Assembly: GCA_000750105.3 (NCBI GenBank)
Contig: JPHH03000060.1
Location: 62,001 to 126,000 of the forward strand
DNA from: Tolypocladium sp. Sup5 PDA-1
Taxonomy: Eukaryota; Ascomycota; Sordariomycetes; Hypocreales; Ophiocordycipitaceae
DNA: 64,000 nucleotides
Direction: 5' to 3'
The translations under genes were made by a program, and so were the position numbers. The notes below the pieces were generated by a model. It saw only the letters and a program-made list of their open reading frames with translations. It made no database searches and was not told the origin of the DNA. Shown here in pieces: positions 19,037-29,757 of this stretch (position 1 is the stretch's first letter; the number at the start of each line of letters is the position of its first letter).

Positions 19037-20569
19037 ATGATAAGCCCGGCACCCGCCGCGCTCACCACTGTGCGCGGCTTCCAAGTGACGCCCGTCACGT
19101 CTGGCGATGAGGACTCCGACCATGGAGCCTGCGAAACGCCTCGCCTCGCCGCTCGCCGCGGGCGCAACCCCATCGACGATGTCGTCAGCGCCAACTGCAG
19201 TCCGGTGCTCCGCGGAGTACCGTCGCCGAGCGTCTCCGGCATCGCCAAATTGCGGAAGCAGATGGACCCGCTGAGCCTGGACGGGTCGTCGCGCTCGAGC
19301 TCCGTGGTCCGCAACGGGTCTGGGATTCGAAGCGCCATGGACAGTCGCTCCCAGAGCCGCGACGGCGCACGCAGCGAGGCCGGAAGCGAGAGCTCGGAGA
19401 ACGGATCCACTAGCTACGAAGTCAGTCTCGAGAACGACTTTGTTAGCGAGAGTGTGCGAGAGCGGTCGGCCTTCCTGGAGCGTCTCGAGGGCGGCCTGAA
19501 CCCGAGGCGCAAGATGACGTCGGAGGAGTTTGAGCCTCTCCGATGCCTCGGCAAGGGCACCTACGGCACCGTTCTCCTGGTGAAGCAGCGCGCAACCGGC
19601 AGACTCTATGCGCAGAAGCAGTTCAAGAAGGCGTCGCTCGTCGTGCATAAGAAGCTGATTGCGCAGACCAAGACGGAACGGCAGATACTCGAGTCTGTCA
19701 ATAGGCACCCGTTTGTGGTCAAGCTGTTCTACGCCTTCCAGGACCACGAGAAGCTGTACCTGATCCTCGAGTACGGCCAGGGCGGGGAGCTGTTCACCCA
19801 CCTGAACATGGAGAAGATGTTCTCGGAGACGGTCGCTGCCTTTTACATGGCGGAAATGCTGCTGGCCATCTCCCACCTCCACAACGACCTGGGCGTCGTG
19901 TACCGCGATCTCAAGCCGGAGAACTGCCTCCTCGACGCGGATGGCCACCTTCTCCTGACTGACTTTGGCCTCTCAAAGGTGGCGGTGGAGCAGTCGGAGA
20001 GCTGCAACTCGATCCTCGGCACCGTCGAATACATGGCCCCTGAGGTGATCCTCGGCAAGAAGTATGGCAGGGCTGTTGATTGGTGGTCCTTTGGGGCGCT
20101 CGGATACGATCTGATGACGGGAAACCCGCCTTTCCGCGGTCAGAACCACGCAAAGATCCAGGACAACATCGTCAAGCAGAAGCTCATCCTGCCGTACTTC
20201 CTCAGCCCCGACGCCAAGGACCTGCTCACGCGCCTCTTGAGAAAGGATCCAAACAAGAGACTCGGATCCGTGATGCCCAAGGACCTGCATACGCTCAAGA
20301 AGCACAGATTCTTCCGCAAGATCGACTGGAAGAAGCTGGAAGCGCGCGAGCTCGAGCCGCCGATTCAGCCCATGATCACGGACCCGGAACTGGCCGAAAA
20401 CTTTGCATCCGAGTTCACGGACCTAGCGATGAGCCCCTTGATTACGGCCAAGGACCCATGGCCCGTCGGCGCGTCTAGCCACAAGGATGATGTTTTCGGA
20501 GGCTTCAGCTTCGTGGCATCGTCCAGCCTGCTCGAGAGCAATGCGTTCCCCTTGGCGAATGGGGCCTGA
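19037..20569 (+). CDS. psk1: AGC protein kinase, Psk1/S6K-like
   Basis: This is a serine/threonine kinase resembling fission yeast Psk1, a TORC1-dependent kinase for ribosomal protein S6. It is a single exon of 510 residues. I chose ATG 19037 (gccgccATG); the frame upstream starts only with a non-ATG codon. Residues 1-165 are Ser-rich and disordered. The kinase domain begins with the glycine loop GKGTYG (about 172), then has AQKQFKK, the catalytic YRDLKPEN (about 289), DFG (about 308) and APE (about 333). The AGC tail ends with a hydrophobic motif FGGFSF (about 487), whose serine would be the TORC1 site. The activation loop reads SILGTVEYMAPE; the usual AGC form is TFCGTxEY. Orthology is by similarity recalled from the family, not a search. 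Confidence 0.88.
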   Translation: MISPAPAALTTVRGFQVTPVTSGDEDSDHGACETPRLAARRGRNPIDDVVSANCSPVLRGVPSPSVSGIAKLRKQMDPLSLDGSSRSSSVVRNGSGIRSAMDSRSQSRDGARSEAGSESSENGSTSYEVSLENDFVSESVRERSAFLERLEGGLNPRRKMTSEEFEPLRCLGKGTYGTVLLVKQRATGRLYAQKQFKKASLVVHKKLIAQTKTERQILESVNRHPFVVKLFYAFQDHEKLYLILEYGQGGELFTHLNMEKMFSETVAAFYMAEMLLAISHLHNDLGVVYRDLKPENCLLDADGHLLLTDFGLSKVAVEQSESCNSILGTVEYMAPEVILGKKYGRAVDWWSFGALGYDLMTGNPPFRGQNHAKIQDNIVKQKLILPYFLSPDAKDLLTRLLRKDPNKRLGSVMPKDLHTLKKHRFFRKIDWKKLEARELEPPIQPMITDPELAENFASEFTDLAMSPLITAKDPWPVGASSHKDDVFGGFSFVASSSLLESNAFPLANGA

Positions 20570-23080
20570 TGGTGCCCTTTGCCCTCTTTCCAGCGTGCGC
20601 GCAGCAAGGACCTAATGACATGTTTTAGAATGAGAATGTAATGACGGGAAGGACGAGACGCCTGCACATGGAAGAAAAGATGGACGGACGCCGCGGACAG
20701 TGGTATCTTGAACTGTCGTGCTCCTGCATTGCGTATCACTGCATTGGTTTCATCATGTCCAAGACTAGAGTGGAGGTCAGAATTTTGACTCGAATGGGAA
20801 CACTAGAGACAAGGCACTATTCATTTTTGTTTTTGGTGGTTAATACTGTAACAGAGACAGAGCACACTGTTTGGACGATCATCTGCCGTGACGGCTCTTG
20901 GCACGACGCCATGAAACAAGGAGTCGTCGCGCGACAGCCACATGGCATGGCGTCGATTCAGCTCGAGTCAGCCTACATGCATGGCGGCTCAATGGCAGCA
21001 ACCCGGCAGTTACAGCTCAGACGGTGACGCGTTCCTTGTGATGTACTTCGTACAGCCCTCCATGTGCCCTGGTTACATGGGACGATGAAGGGGGTACTTT
21101 CCTGCCAAGATGCTTATTCATAGACGAGGCAGCATTGGCAGCATGCGAGGGCTTCTGGCATGACGTGGGGTGGGAGGCAGCCCGCGGGGATGCCCATGCT
21201 GACTGTCCTTCTGTTGCTCGTCTGTTGTCGTGTGTGTTTCGATCTTCAAGGTCATTTGAATCACCTTGTGATTCATTGGTGGTGTTGTCGTCAGTAGAGG
21301 AACAGCCCCCTCTCTTGTATGCCAGACCTTCAACAGAAACCCAGACAGCCTCATCTTCCCCCAACAACACCAGTGCCAGATCGAAAACGCAGACAGCAGC
21401 AGCTAAGCTTCACCACTAAAAGCGGCCAAGCGCTGGGCAGCCTCGCTGTCATGCATCTCCAGGCCAGGGCTGGGCTGTGGCGTCGCGGACTCTCGTTGAA
21501 GTATTCGGCAGTGGAGGCGCAGCGCAGGGCGCTCGCTACAGCTCACCGAGGTAGCAATGGATGCAAACGAACAAGAACAAAAAGAGAAGGCCAAGGTCTG
21601 AGGTGAGGATTAGGTTTTCTGGGTCCTCGTAGGGATCGTCGTATTTCTCCGCACGAGCGAAACGGCATTCGCATGATTGGGTGTTTCGCGTGGCACAGCT
21701 TCGAAGCTGGGGCCTGGGAGCTTTGGAAGGCCAAGACTGGGTTGGATGTCGTCATGCCGCGAGCCACGGGAGTCCGGGCGTCGCAACACAGCCCCTCGAT
21801 CATCAGACCAGGTTTGCAGGAAACGCGGAAGAGAAACAAAATAAATGAGGGACCTGGCGATGTTTGTTCCGCAGGGGCGAATTCAAGCTCCCGTGGTTGA
21901 TACATGTGGCGCGAGATTGGCCCGCGTCGGAGGGATTGAAGGCGCCGGCGGGTGAAAGTACAGTATGTATGGGTGTTAGTGGACCACCCACGACCACCCA
22001 CCAACGCGGGCGGGATCGCGCATCAGCGTCGCAGTGCAGGTGCGAATGGTTAAAAGGGCCGGGTCTGTCAGCGACGACGGGCGCGGCTAGGCTGCCCCAG
22101 TTTCCTCTTCCGACCACGCCGCCGGAGGGCGAAGCTCAGCGAAGCTCACCTCATCTTGTCGTCATGCCGATGCGCTTCCGTGTCGTGTCGTGTTGTCGTC
22201 GTCTGCCTCGCACAATGCACAGCGTAGCTATTACCGCACGGTTAACGGCACTTGCGAGATAAGCCGGCATCATGATCCGGAGGCTTGTAGCAAGGCTTGC
22301 TGTTCGGCTCGTCTCTGCAATCTCGGAACGCATGAACGTCTCCCGGGTCTCTGGTCCGGAGCGCGCTGCCAGCGGAACAAAGAGCCAGGGCCGTGGAGCG
22401 AGGCAGCCCTGTAATTAGTAGCAGCAAAGGCAGCACGTCCGATGGCATTAGCTCAAGGCTTGACTGGCCCAGAAACGGCCCCTTCGACAAACATCCCCAA
22501 GACGCCATGGCTGATGCTCCCCCGGAAGCGCCCCCATCCGAAACGCAACCCCCCAGGACGCCGCTCGAGCCAATCACCCGCGGCGCAAATTGCCAAAAAT
22601 GCTGAGTGCTGCTGCCCATGTCTCCGTACGGGGTGGCAGAGCAATGCTCTCATTGGGATCTAGGCTCCCAGGGTGTTGCATGGCGGCACTCCCCCGGCTT
22701 ATACTTGCACGCATGCCCACCTCTGATCGAGACGGCTAGCGACGAATATGACTGCCGCTCCGGACGAGGTGATATCGTCCTAGAGCTTGCTGCCGGTTTA
22801 GGAGGCCGACTCGTCACGGACGTTTTCAACGCGCCGAGTCTTTTTATATCTCTGCTGTGATGCAGTGCCCCCCCTCTGATACACACCTCCTTGTGGCCGC
22901 ACCATATCCGCATCCCGTCCCGTACCGTGCTCCCTGCCCACCTCGGTCTCTGTTGTTTGTATAATTCCACACACGCCTCCTACGCCTCCTTCGCTTGTCA
23001 CCACCTTGCCTGCCTCTCCTCGGGTGCTCCTCCACGGCATCGACGACACAGTTCACTCTCTCACAGAGCCGCCACATACA
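20570..23080. other. Gene-free region (2.5 kb)
   Basis: No convincing gene is present. It holds the kinase terminator and the promoter of the DOMON gene. A GTACTTCGTAC palindrome lies at 21043-21053. Short frames on both strands lack motifs. Confidence 0.5.
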
Positions 23081-24434
23081 ATGAGGCTGACCGCAAAGAC
23101 GGCCGTCGCGGCCGCCATCGCCACCAGTACGTCCAAGCTGCCCACGCCTGCCCGTCTCGTGGCCCGTTCTGCTAACACCTTTCCTCGCCCAGACGCCGCC
23201 CAAGTTTCCGGCGCAACATCCTCGTACTGCCCCGCGTCCAAGGTCTGCTTCCAATGGGGAGTCCCTGAAGCGGCCGCCAGCTCGGGGTCGGGCAACGTCT
23301 ACTTCCAGCTCAAGGCCCCGACCACGTTCGAGTGGGTTGGTCTTGGAATAGGTACCCAGATGCGCGGCGCCGACATCTTCGTCATGTACGCGAACGGCAA
23401 CAACAATGTGACGCTCAGCACGAGACGAGGCGTCGGGCACGTCATGCCGCAGTACGTGCAGAGGAGCGACGTCGAGCTGCTCGCGGGATCGGGCATCAGC
23501 GACGGCCAGATGACAGCCAACGTCCGGTGCGGTGCATGCACCGAGCTCAACCTCGCCGGCTCGACGGGCTGGCTAGCCGCCTGGCTGGGAGGCAGCCCCC
23601 TGAACTCGGAGAGCACATCGGCAACCATCTCCTTCCACGAGGCCTACAACCTCTTCTCGGTAGACCTGGCCAAAGCAAGCATCAGCTCCGACGCGAATCC
23701 CTTCTTGACAGCCCAAAGCAACAATACCGGTGGCAGCGGAAACGGAGGTGGAAGTGGAAGTGGAAGTGGAAGTGGAAATGGAAATGGGGTGACGGACAAC
23801 GGCAACGGTCTCAACCAGACGCTGGCCTACGCGCACGGCATCCTCATGACCCTCGTCTTCGTCGTCGGATACCCCATCGGCTCCGTAATGATGCCTCTGA
23901 TTGGCAACTGGATCATACACGCCAGCTGGCAAATGCTCGTCTTTCTCGGCATGTGGGCAGGCTTCGGCATTGGATATGTCATGGCTAATCGTGCTGGCTG
24001 GGTGAGTACCCGCGCGTCAAGAAGCACTGACATCCACATTCCCGCTGACCATGTCTCTCCAGTTCTTCATGAACACACATACCCAACTGGGTGTCTTCGT
24101 TGTTGCGCTGATGGGCTTGCAACCCCTCTTCGGATGGCTTCATCACAGGTACTATCTCAAGCACCGGGGGCGTGGCATCATCAGCTATATTCACATCTGG
24201 TACGGCCGCGCGCTCATCATCATCGGCATCGTCAACGGTGGCCTGGGCCTGCAGCTTGCAGGAACTCCCCGGCACTTCTGCATTGCGTACATTGTCGTGG
24301 CCACTCTCTTCGCTTTGATGTACGTCTCTGCATTCGTCTTTGGCCTGTTCAGGAACAGGCGGAGCCGTATGGGCGATGCCTCTCCAGGCATGCCGGGCCG
24401 ATCCAGGGCAAAGGAGCGGGAGGTTTCTGCTTAG
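23081..24434 (+). CDS. Secretory DOMON (CDH-type cytochrome) plus cytochrome b561 membrane protein
   Basis: This is a membrane electron-transfer protein. The extracellular DOMON heme domain resembles the cytochrome of cellobiose dehydrogenase, and the b561 domain passes electrons across the membrane. The three exons are 23081-23126, 23193-24001 and 24063-24434 (408 residues). The first intron lies inside the signal peptide and restores AIATNAAQVSGAT. DOMON spans about 20-195 (VCFQWGVPE, WVGLGIGTQM, DIFVMYANG). A Gly/Ser/Asn linker of hexanucleotide origin (about 212-240) follows. The b561 part has conserved histidines in AYAHGIL, IIHASWQ, NTHTQLG, LHHRYY and SYIHIWYGR and about five membrane helices. 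The C-terminus is short, basic and cytosolic. The role (iron or lignocellulose redox) is not determined by the sequence. Confidence 0.9.
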
Positions 24435-25105
24435 GGACAGAGTGCAAACGGAACATAAACGGGAAAGGGGTACAAGTCCTCGGTGGACTCGGTGTTGCTT
24501 TGGCTTGGGTTGAAAGAGTATGCGTACTTCCAACATATACACGCTGCTTAGACTGCGCAACATTCTGCTGCATTTGGAGTACTCAGTAAGCGCGTCAATC
24601 ATGGGTCAGCCATCAGAGAATATACACGGCCAATGGAGTGTCGGCATGAAAATAAATATAAAATCAACTTGCAGTCTGCTGAATCAGACGAGACCGGGCA
24701 TGTCTGGAGACCTTGTCAGACCACGCGGCGTTACTCACCCTCTCCCCCCCTGGTACATGCACTCGCATCGTCATTGTGAAGCCACTCGGTCTTCAGGCTG
24801 CAAGGCAATCGCGTGCTCAGTCGCCATCTGGCCAAAGAAATCATGAGAATTAGCGGACACTTGAACCGTTGCATCGTGCAAGTTGCATCAAGTGATGTAT
24901 GCCAAGGGTGAATGAACCGCGATGTCCCGTGTCATTGGAGGCTGCAGGTCACGTGCAACGAAAACTGCGGTTGAAGGGTATAGAACCTGAGGCAGAAACT
25001 CCCCAGTCTAGCCGGGGGAGACGACATCACGATTTTCACAAAACCCTCAGTCCCATCCTCCCCCCATCCCAGGGTTCCCCATTGAGCCACGCCCAGCCAT
25101 TCAAA
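24435..25105. other. Intergenic region
   Basis: These 671 bp hold the 3' end of the DOMON gene and the ATP14 promoter. I see no gene. Confidence 0.5.
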
Positions 25106-25879
25106 ATGCTCAGCCAACTGTCCAGGGCCTCGGTGAGTCCTCCTCGCGCTTTTCCCACGGCTCCCGTCGTCGCCCGTCGCCGCGCCGGCGGTGGAATGCA
25201 GGGCAACGTCTTTGCTGACTGTCTTTATAGCGCGCCAGCTCGGCCGTTGCCGCCGTCGCTCGGTCTGCGAGACGAAACGTCCAGGTCAGGAGCTTCATCG
25301 CTCCCACCGTGTCCCGGCGAGGTAAGAGCGCGCTCTCTTGGTTGTTTTTCATGTGGTCGACTCGCGATGGATTCGATTGCAACGCCGTGCCTGGACGTGC
25401 TGCGGCCGCGCTTCTCCGCTCGCCAGCGCTGCTCTAGCCGAACCCGTCTCTCCACCCGCCTCCCGATTTCCGACGTCGCCGCCATCACAACAGCGACAAC
25501 AACACGACCCGAGCATCAATCCGACGAATGCCCTCGCGACGTTTCCGATGATGACCGCACTTTCAGCCAGTGACGTACCTGATGCTAACGTGGCTTCTCT
25601 TCTGCAGCCGACTTCGTCCAGGAGCTCTACCTGAAGGAGCTCAAGGCCTACAAGATGCCTCCCGTCAAGGAGTCCGATGCCGAGGGCCAGGTCCAGGACT
25701 TTGCCATGCCCAAGACTCCCGCCTCCCCCGAGGAGACCGACCTCGCCGGCAGCCTGCAGGAGTACGAGAGCATGGCCGTCGAGATCGAGGGCCAGGACGC
25801 CGCCGCCCAGACCAACCAGGGTGCCGCCGCCCTCCCCGACTGGCTCGAGGCCGAGGAGGAGGAGCCCCACGGCCACTAA
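25106..25879 (+). CDS. ATP14: ATP synthase subunit h, mitochondrial
   Basis: Subunit h is part of the peripheral stalk of the mitochondrial F1Fo-ATP synthase. The three exons are 25106-25132, 25231-25321 and 25608-25879, giving 129 residues, a normal precursor length. The first ~40 residues (MLSQLSRASRASSAVAAVAR) are a typical Arg/Ser/Ala presequence. The mature part starts near DFVQELYLKELKAYKMPP, the family's hallmark, followed by an acidic region ending DWLEAEEEEPHGH. The second intron, 25322-25607 (286 nt), is long for this window. The first exon codes for only nine residues. The gene is embedded between membrane and kinase genes with no functional link visible. Confidence 0.93.
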
Positions 25880-26999
25880 ACTATATTCCGTTTGTTCCAC
25901 GGAGACGAGAAGGCGACGAATGCAAGCGTGGCGGAACGCGGAGAGGTGCTGGGGACGAAGAGAGTAGGAGATGGGCTGCATTGACTCGAGAGAGCGTGCT
26001 GGCGTCTAGACGAGCACAGGCCATTGATGGGGTCGATAATCCTGTTGTACATTTTCCTCCAAGCAGCCTCAATTGGGTGTAGGAATTCATCATTGCGAAT
26101 GCGAAAAACGAAATTGAAAATCAAACCTGCTGCTTTGCCACGTATGCGGTGCTTTCGGCATGATCAAACCCCAAAGCTGGCGACTTGGTCTTGATGATAC
26201 GGCATAGACTGGGCAGAGGGCCTTATAAGGTACTTTCTTATTGGGCAACTGCTGCTTCTTTTTAACCACATATTATGTCCCCAGCGAATCGTCTGGATCG
26301 ACGACGATGGGAGTTGTCACTCAAACAAGACAGAGCACGAACAGCAGTTTAGGCCGGCAATACACAGCATGCCGAATACATTGCTGTTGCTCTCCCAACT
26401 TTTTATCTTGTCCTTACCTATGCTTCCCAGTGACTAGCTAGGCGCCGTGCCTGTAACTGTATTATTACGTCCACGCAGCCATTCACATGGCCTGACAGGA
26501 CTGCCAAAGAGGTTTCGCCACAAGTCCCTCATACCCGCCGCCCCCAACTCATGATGAATGATGCTGTACGGACAGTGTGTGTGTGTGTGCAAGACCTCAT
26601 CGATTAGCGGGAGACCGTCCTGCTCCGAGGCAAGGACGTCGTCGCCCAGGGTACAAACAAGCTCTGCACAAGCAACTTCAGGCGTAAAACAAATGGCAAC
26701 AACTGAGGACTCGTTCCCTGTCGTTTCTTGAATTCTTTGGACTTTGCAAGCAGCCTGGGACTAAACAGTCTTGGGCCGAGGGCCGGTTCAAATAGTCCTC
26801 CTCGCAACCGGAACGCCAAAATCCTCCTGCTCCGCTACCCTTTCGACAATGCAATGCAAAACCAGCCGCCCCCCCCCCCCCCTTTTGATGCAGTCATACC
26901 GTAATTAAATTTTCATGCCATAGTCGTGAGAACGATGATGGGCCGCCACCCTTTGCAACCGAGATGAGCCTAGGTTTGAAAACACCCAGTCCTTCTTGA
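25880..26999. other. Convergent gene-free region (1.1 kb)
   Basis: These bases lie between the ATP14 and Sch9 3' ends. They contain a short GT run (about 26575-26590) and a 14-base C run (26869-26882). No gene is present. Confidence 0.55.
26869..26882. repeat. Homopolymer run of 14 C
   Basis: This is an uninterrupted C tract. Its length may vary between isolates or be uncertain in assembly. It lies about 115 bp beyond the Sch9 stop codon. Confidence 0.8.
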
Positions 27000-29757
27000 T
27001 CAAACGTCAAAGTGTGAGCCACCGACCATTTGCTCGTCCGCGTGAGACGTCTTTACGATGCCGCTCATGCGATTGGCCTTGCGTGGGTCAATGTCGTCAA
27101 GATTGTCCCAGTCATCGTCGTCATGGCTCGCGTGCTGCGCGTCGTCCATGTCCTCGTCGTCTGCTCGGAACCGATCTCTCATGTGGTCGTCGAGAGCACT
27201 CTCGTCGACAAAGGTGAAGCCCTGGAAGTTGGCCTGCACGGATGGAGAAAGGGGCGTGGACGCTGCATAGCCCCGTGCCAGTGCTGCAGCACGCTCATTC
27301 AGCGACCCATTTTGTTCAAGGGCGGTGGTGAACTCGGGGTCGAAATAAGACACATCAGTCTCGGACTTCAACTTTGGCTTGAAAGGAGGCGTGATGAGCT
27401 TCTTGGCGAGAATGTCCCAGTCGATGTCGGTAAAGAATGGATGCCGTTTGAGCTCTTCGGCGTCGTCCGTCGCCCCGAGCCGGTGCTTGGGATTTCTGTT
27501 AAGCAATCCCTTGACGAAGTTGCGGCCCTCTTGCGAGAGCGTGTCGCGAGGGAACCGAACCTTGCCGAAAGCAATGTTCTTGTACATCTGCTGTGTATCT
27601 TCTGCGTAAAACGGGCTCCAGCCGCAGCACATCTCAAACACCAGGACGCCCAGGGACCAGAAGTCGACCATTTTTGTGTACCCAGACTCGTCCAACAAGA
27701 CTTCAGGCGCGAGGTACTCCGTCGTGCCGCAGAATGTGTTGGTGGTGTCGTTCTTGGTCAGGTTCGCCTTGGACAGCCCAAAGTCGCACAGCGCAATATG
27801 GCCGTTGGCGTCTAGAAGGATGTTTTCGGGCTTGAGGTCGCGATAGACGATGTCGCTGTTGTGCAGATGCTGAATGGCCAAGATCAGCTCGGCAATGTAG
27901 AACTTGGCACGCCTCTCGTCGAATCGGCCCTCTTTCTGCAGATGCCAAAACAGCTCTCCGCCAGACATGTAATCCGTTACCAGGTACAGCTCGGACGGTG
28001 TCTGGAACGAGAATTTGAGGCCAACGATGAACGGAGAGTCGGACATGGCCGTTCGCACGAGAATGTTGCGCTCCCCCACGGTGTGCGCCACCTCCTTCTT
28101 CTGGACGATAACCTTCTTCTGAAGCACCTTCATGGCGTAGATGCGTCGCGTATCTCTCTTTCGGACCTGGTAAACTTGGCCAAACGTCCCTTTGCCAATG
28201 AGCTTGAGAATTTCGAAATCGCTGGGTCCAAAGTGCTTTCTCTCCGTCCGCTGGTAGAAGGCTTCAACGTATATCTCGCCCGTGGGGGCATTTTCGGCAA
28301 CGGTATCCGCGTGGCCTTTCAAGGTAAACCACCCCCTCACATGACCATCATGGTCTCTCGTAGCTTGAAAGTCGACCTGTCCCAGGAACTCTTCGCCTGT
28401 GGCCGTATGATCGTACACGGAAATATCCACCAGCATATCCGAATCAACAACATCACTATCCAATGTTAGCCCATGTTCCACCAAGTGCATGCAAGCTTCG
28501 GCTGTCATACAAGACCGCTTCGGCGTCCCACTTTGGGTTCGAGGAGGGGGCGCGAGATGTTCGGTTTCGGAAGGTGTTGTAGTCGGTGATACTGGTGTTG
28601 CTGCTCTGCCGGCTTCGCATGGGGATGGCCACTGGACGGCCGGAGTCACTCCCCTGTCGCTGTATCGGGATGCCACCAATGCCGCCAAAGGCGGACGTCA
28701 GCGCGTTCAGGTTGTCGTCCTCCTCGGAATGTCTAGGGCCCGCGGAAATGAGCTCGCTCCGTTGAAACACCACAACAACGTACGGGTCACGGCATTTGCG
28801 CAGCCCTCGTGCTTCGGCGATCTTAATAGTCAACTTCCCCTTTGGCGCCGGAGCTTGAGCGCCGGCAGGAGCAGAGTTTCGCGGTGTCTGTGTCCCACTC
28901 GTATCTGCCCCATCATTGCTCGTTCGTCCAGGTGTGTCCTTTCCGTCTGATTGCGATGAGTGAGCAGCAGACAGTGCTCTCGTGGGAGTAGGTGGACCGC
29001 TCTTGAATATCACACCACGAGTTAGCCCTTTGAGTCCCTCAAGCGAAAACCACTTGCTAGACGTGGCAGCCAAGGTCGAGTCTGGAGGTGGATGTTTGGA
29101 TGGGGATTGTTCTTGGTGTTGGGGCGAGGCAGGACGACCACCTTGAACGGTGGCTGTCTCTGCTTCGGAACAGGTGTCAGGGGTCAGAGAATGGGTAATG
29201 GTAGAGTCTGGTCGACTGCTCTGCTCCAGTGACAGCTTGGCTGAGCGAGAAGCGGCCAAGACGGCTGCACGCGCCGCTCCGCTCGACAGGCTCGAGTCTT
29301 GTGTCATGGAGCCCCCAGAGGATGATGGTTGTGAAGCGGGAGGGGTTGGATAGGGATGAGAAGGAAAGTGTGCTTGCTGGGTAGCTTTGGGACTGAGACC
29401 AATGCTGTCGAGCTGCAGGGGAGGGCGGGTATCAAGAGATGTCCTGCTGCAACGCAGAGAGCTCTCGGCAGGACCCTGCGATTGCCGCACCTTGGACGAA
29501 GCGGCCTGGCTCTGCCGGGTTCGCTCGTGATCCAGGGGCATGGCACTCTCGGGTCGCGGAAAGACAGACGAGTACGGTTCGCTCGCAGAAGGGTCTTGAC
29601 GAACCTGGCCGAAGTAGCTCATGATTCCGGGCAGGCGTTTGTCCTGGAGGTCAGGCTGGGGGGTCGCAATGCCGGAGCGCGGCGTGTCAGTGCCGATGTG
29701 GTCCACGCCATCCTCGTCGGTTGCAGCGGTTCTGGTGGATCGGTCAACACCTTGCAT
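27000..29757 (-). CDS. sch9: AGC kinase Sch9 (C2 domain plus kinase)
   Basis: Sch9 is the principal TORC1-activated growth kinase of fungi and acts in nutrient sensing, ribosome synthesis and ageing. The two exons are 29757-28511 and 28455-27000 (900 residues). The intron GTATGA...GGATAG joins DAEAV to FDVVDSDM inside the C2 domain. Residues 1-290 are Ser/Pro-rich and disordered. C2 spans about 300-470 (KGKLTIKIAEARGL, DPYVVVVF, SVYDHTATGEEFLG). The kinase runs about 500-760: GKGTFGQVYQV, YRDLKPEN (about 620), CDFGLSK and the activation loop TNTFCGTTEYLAPE. The C-terminal turn motif (STPLSPS) and hydrophobic motif FQGFTF (about 833), the TORC1 target, are both intact. The C2-kinase order distinguishes Sch9 from Ypk1 and Psk1. 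Confidence 0.95.

Noticed and set aside
18989..19948. 319-codon leftward frame
   Set aside because: Antisense of the Psk1-like kinase.
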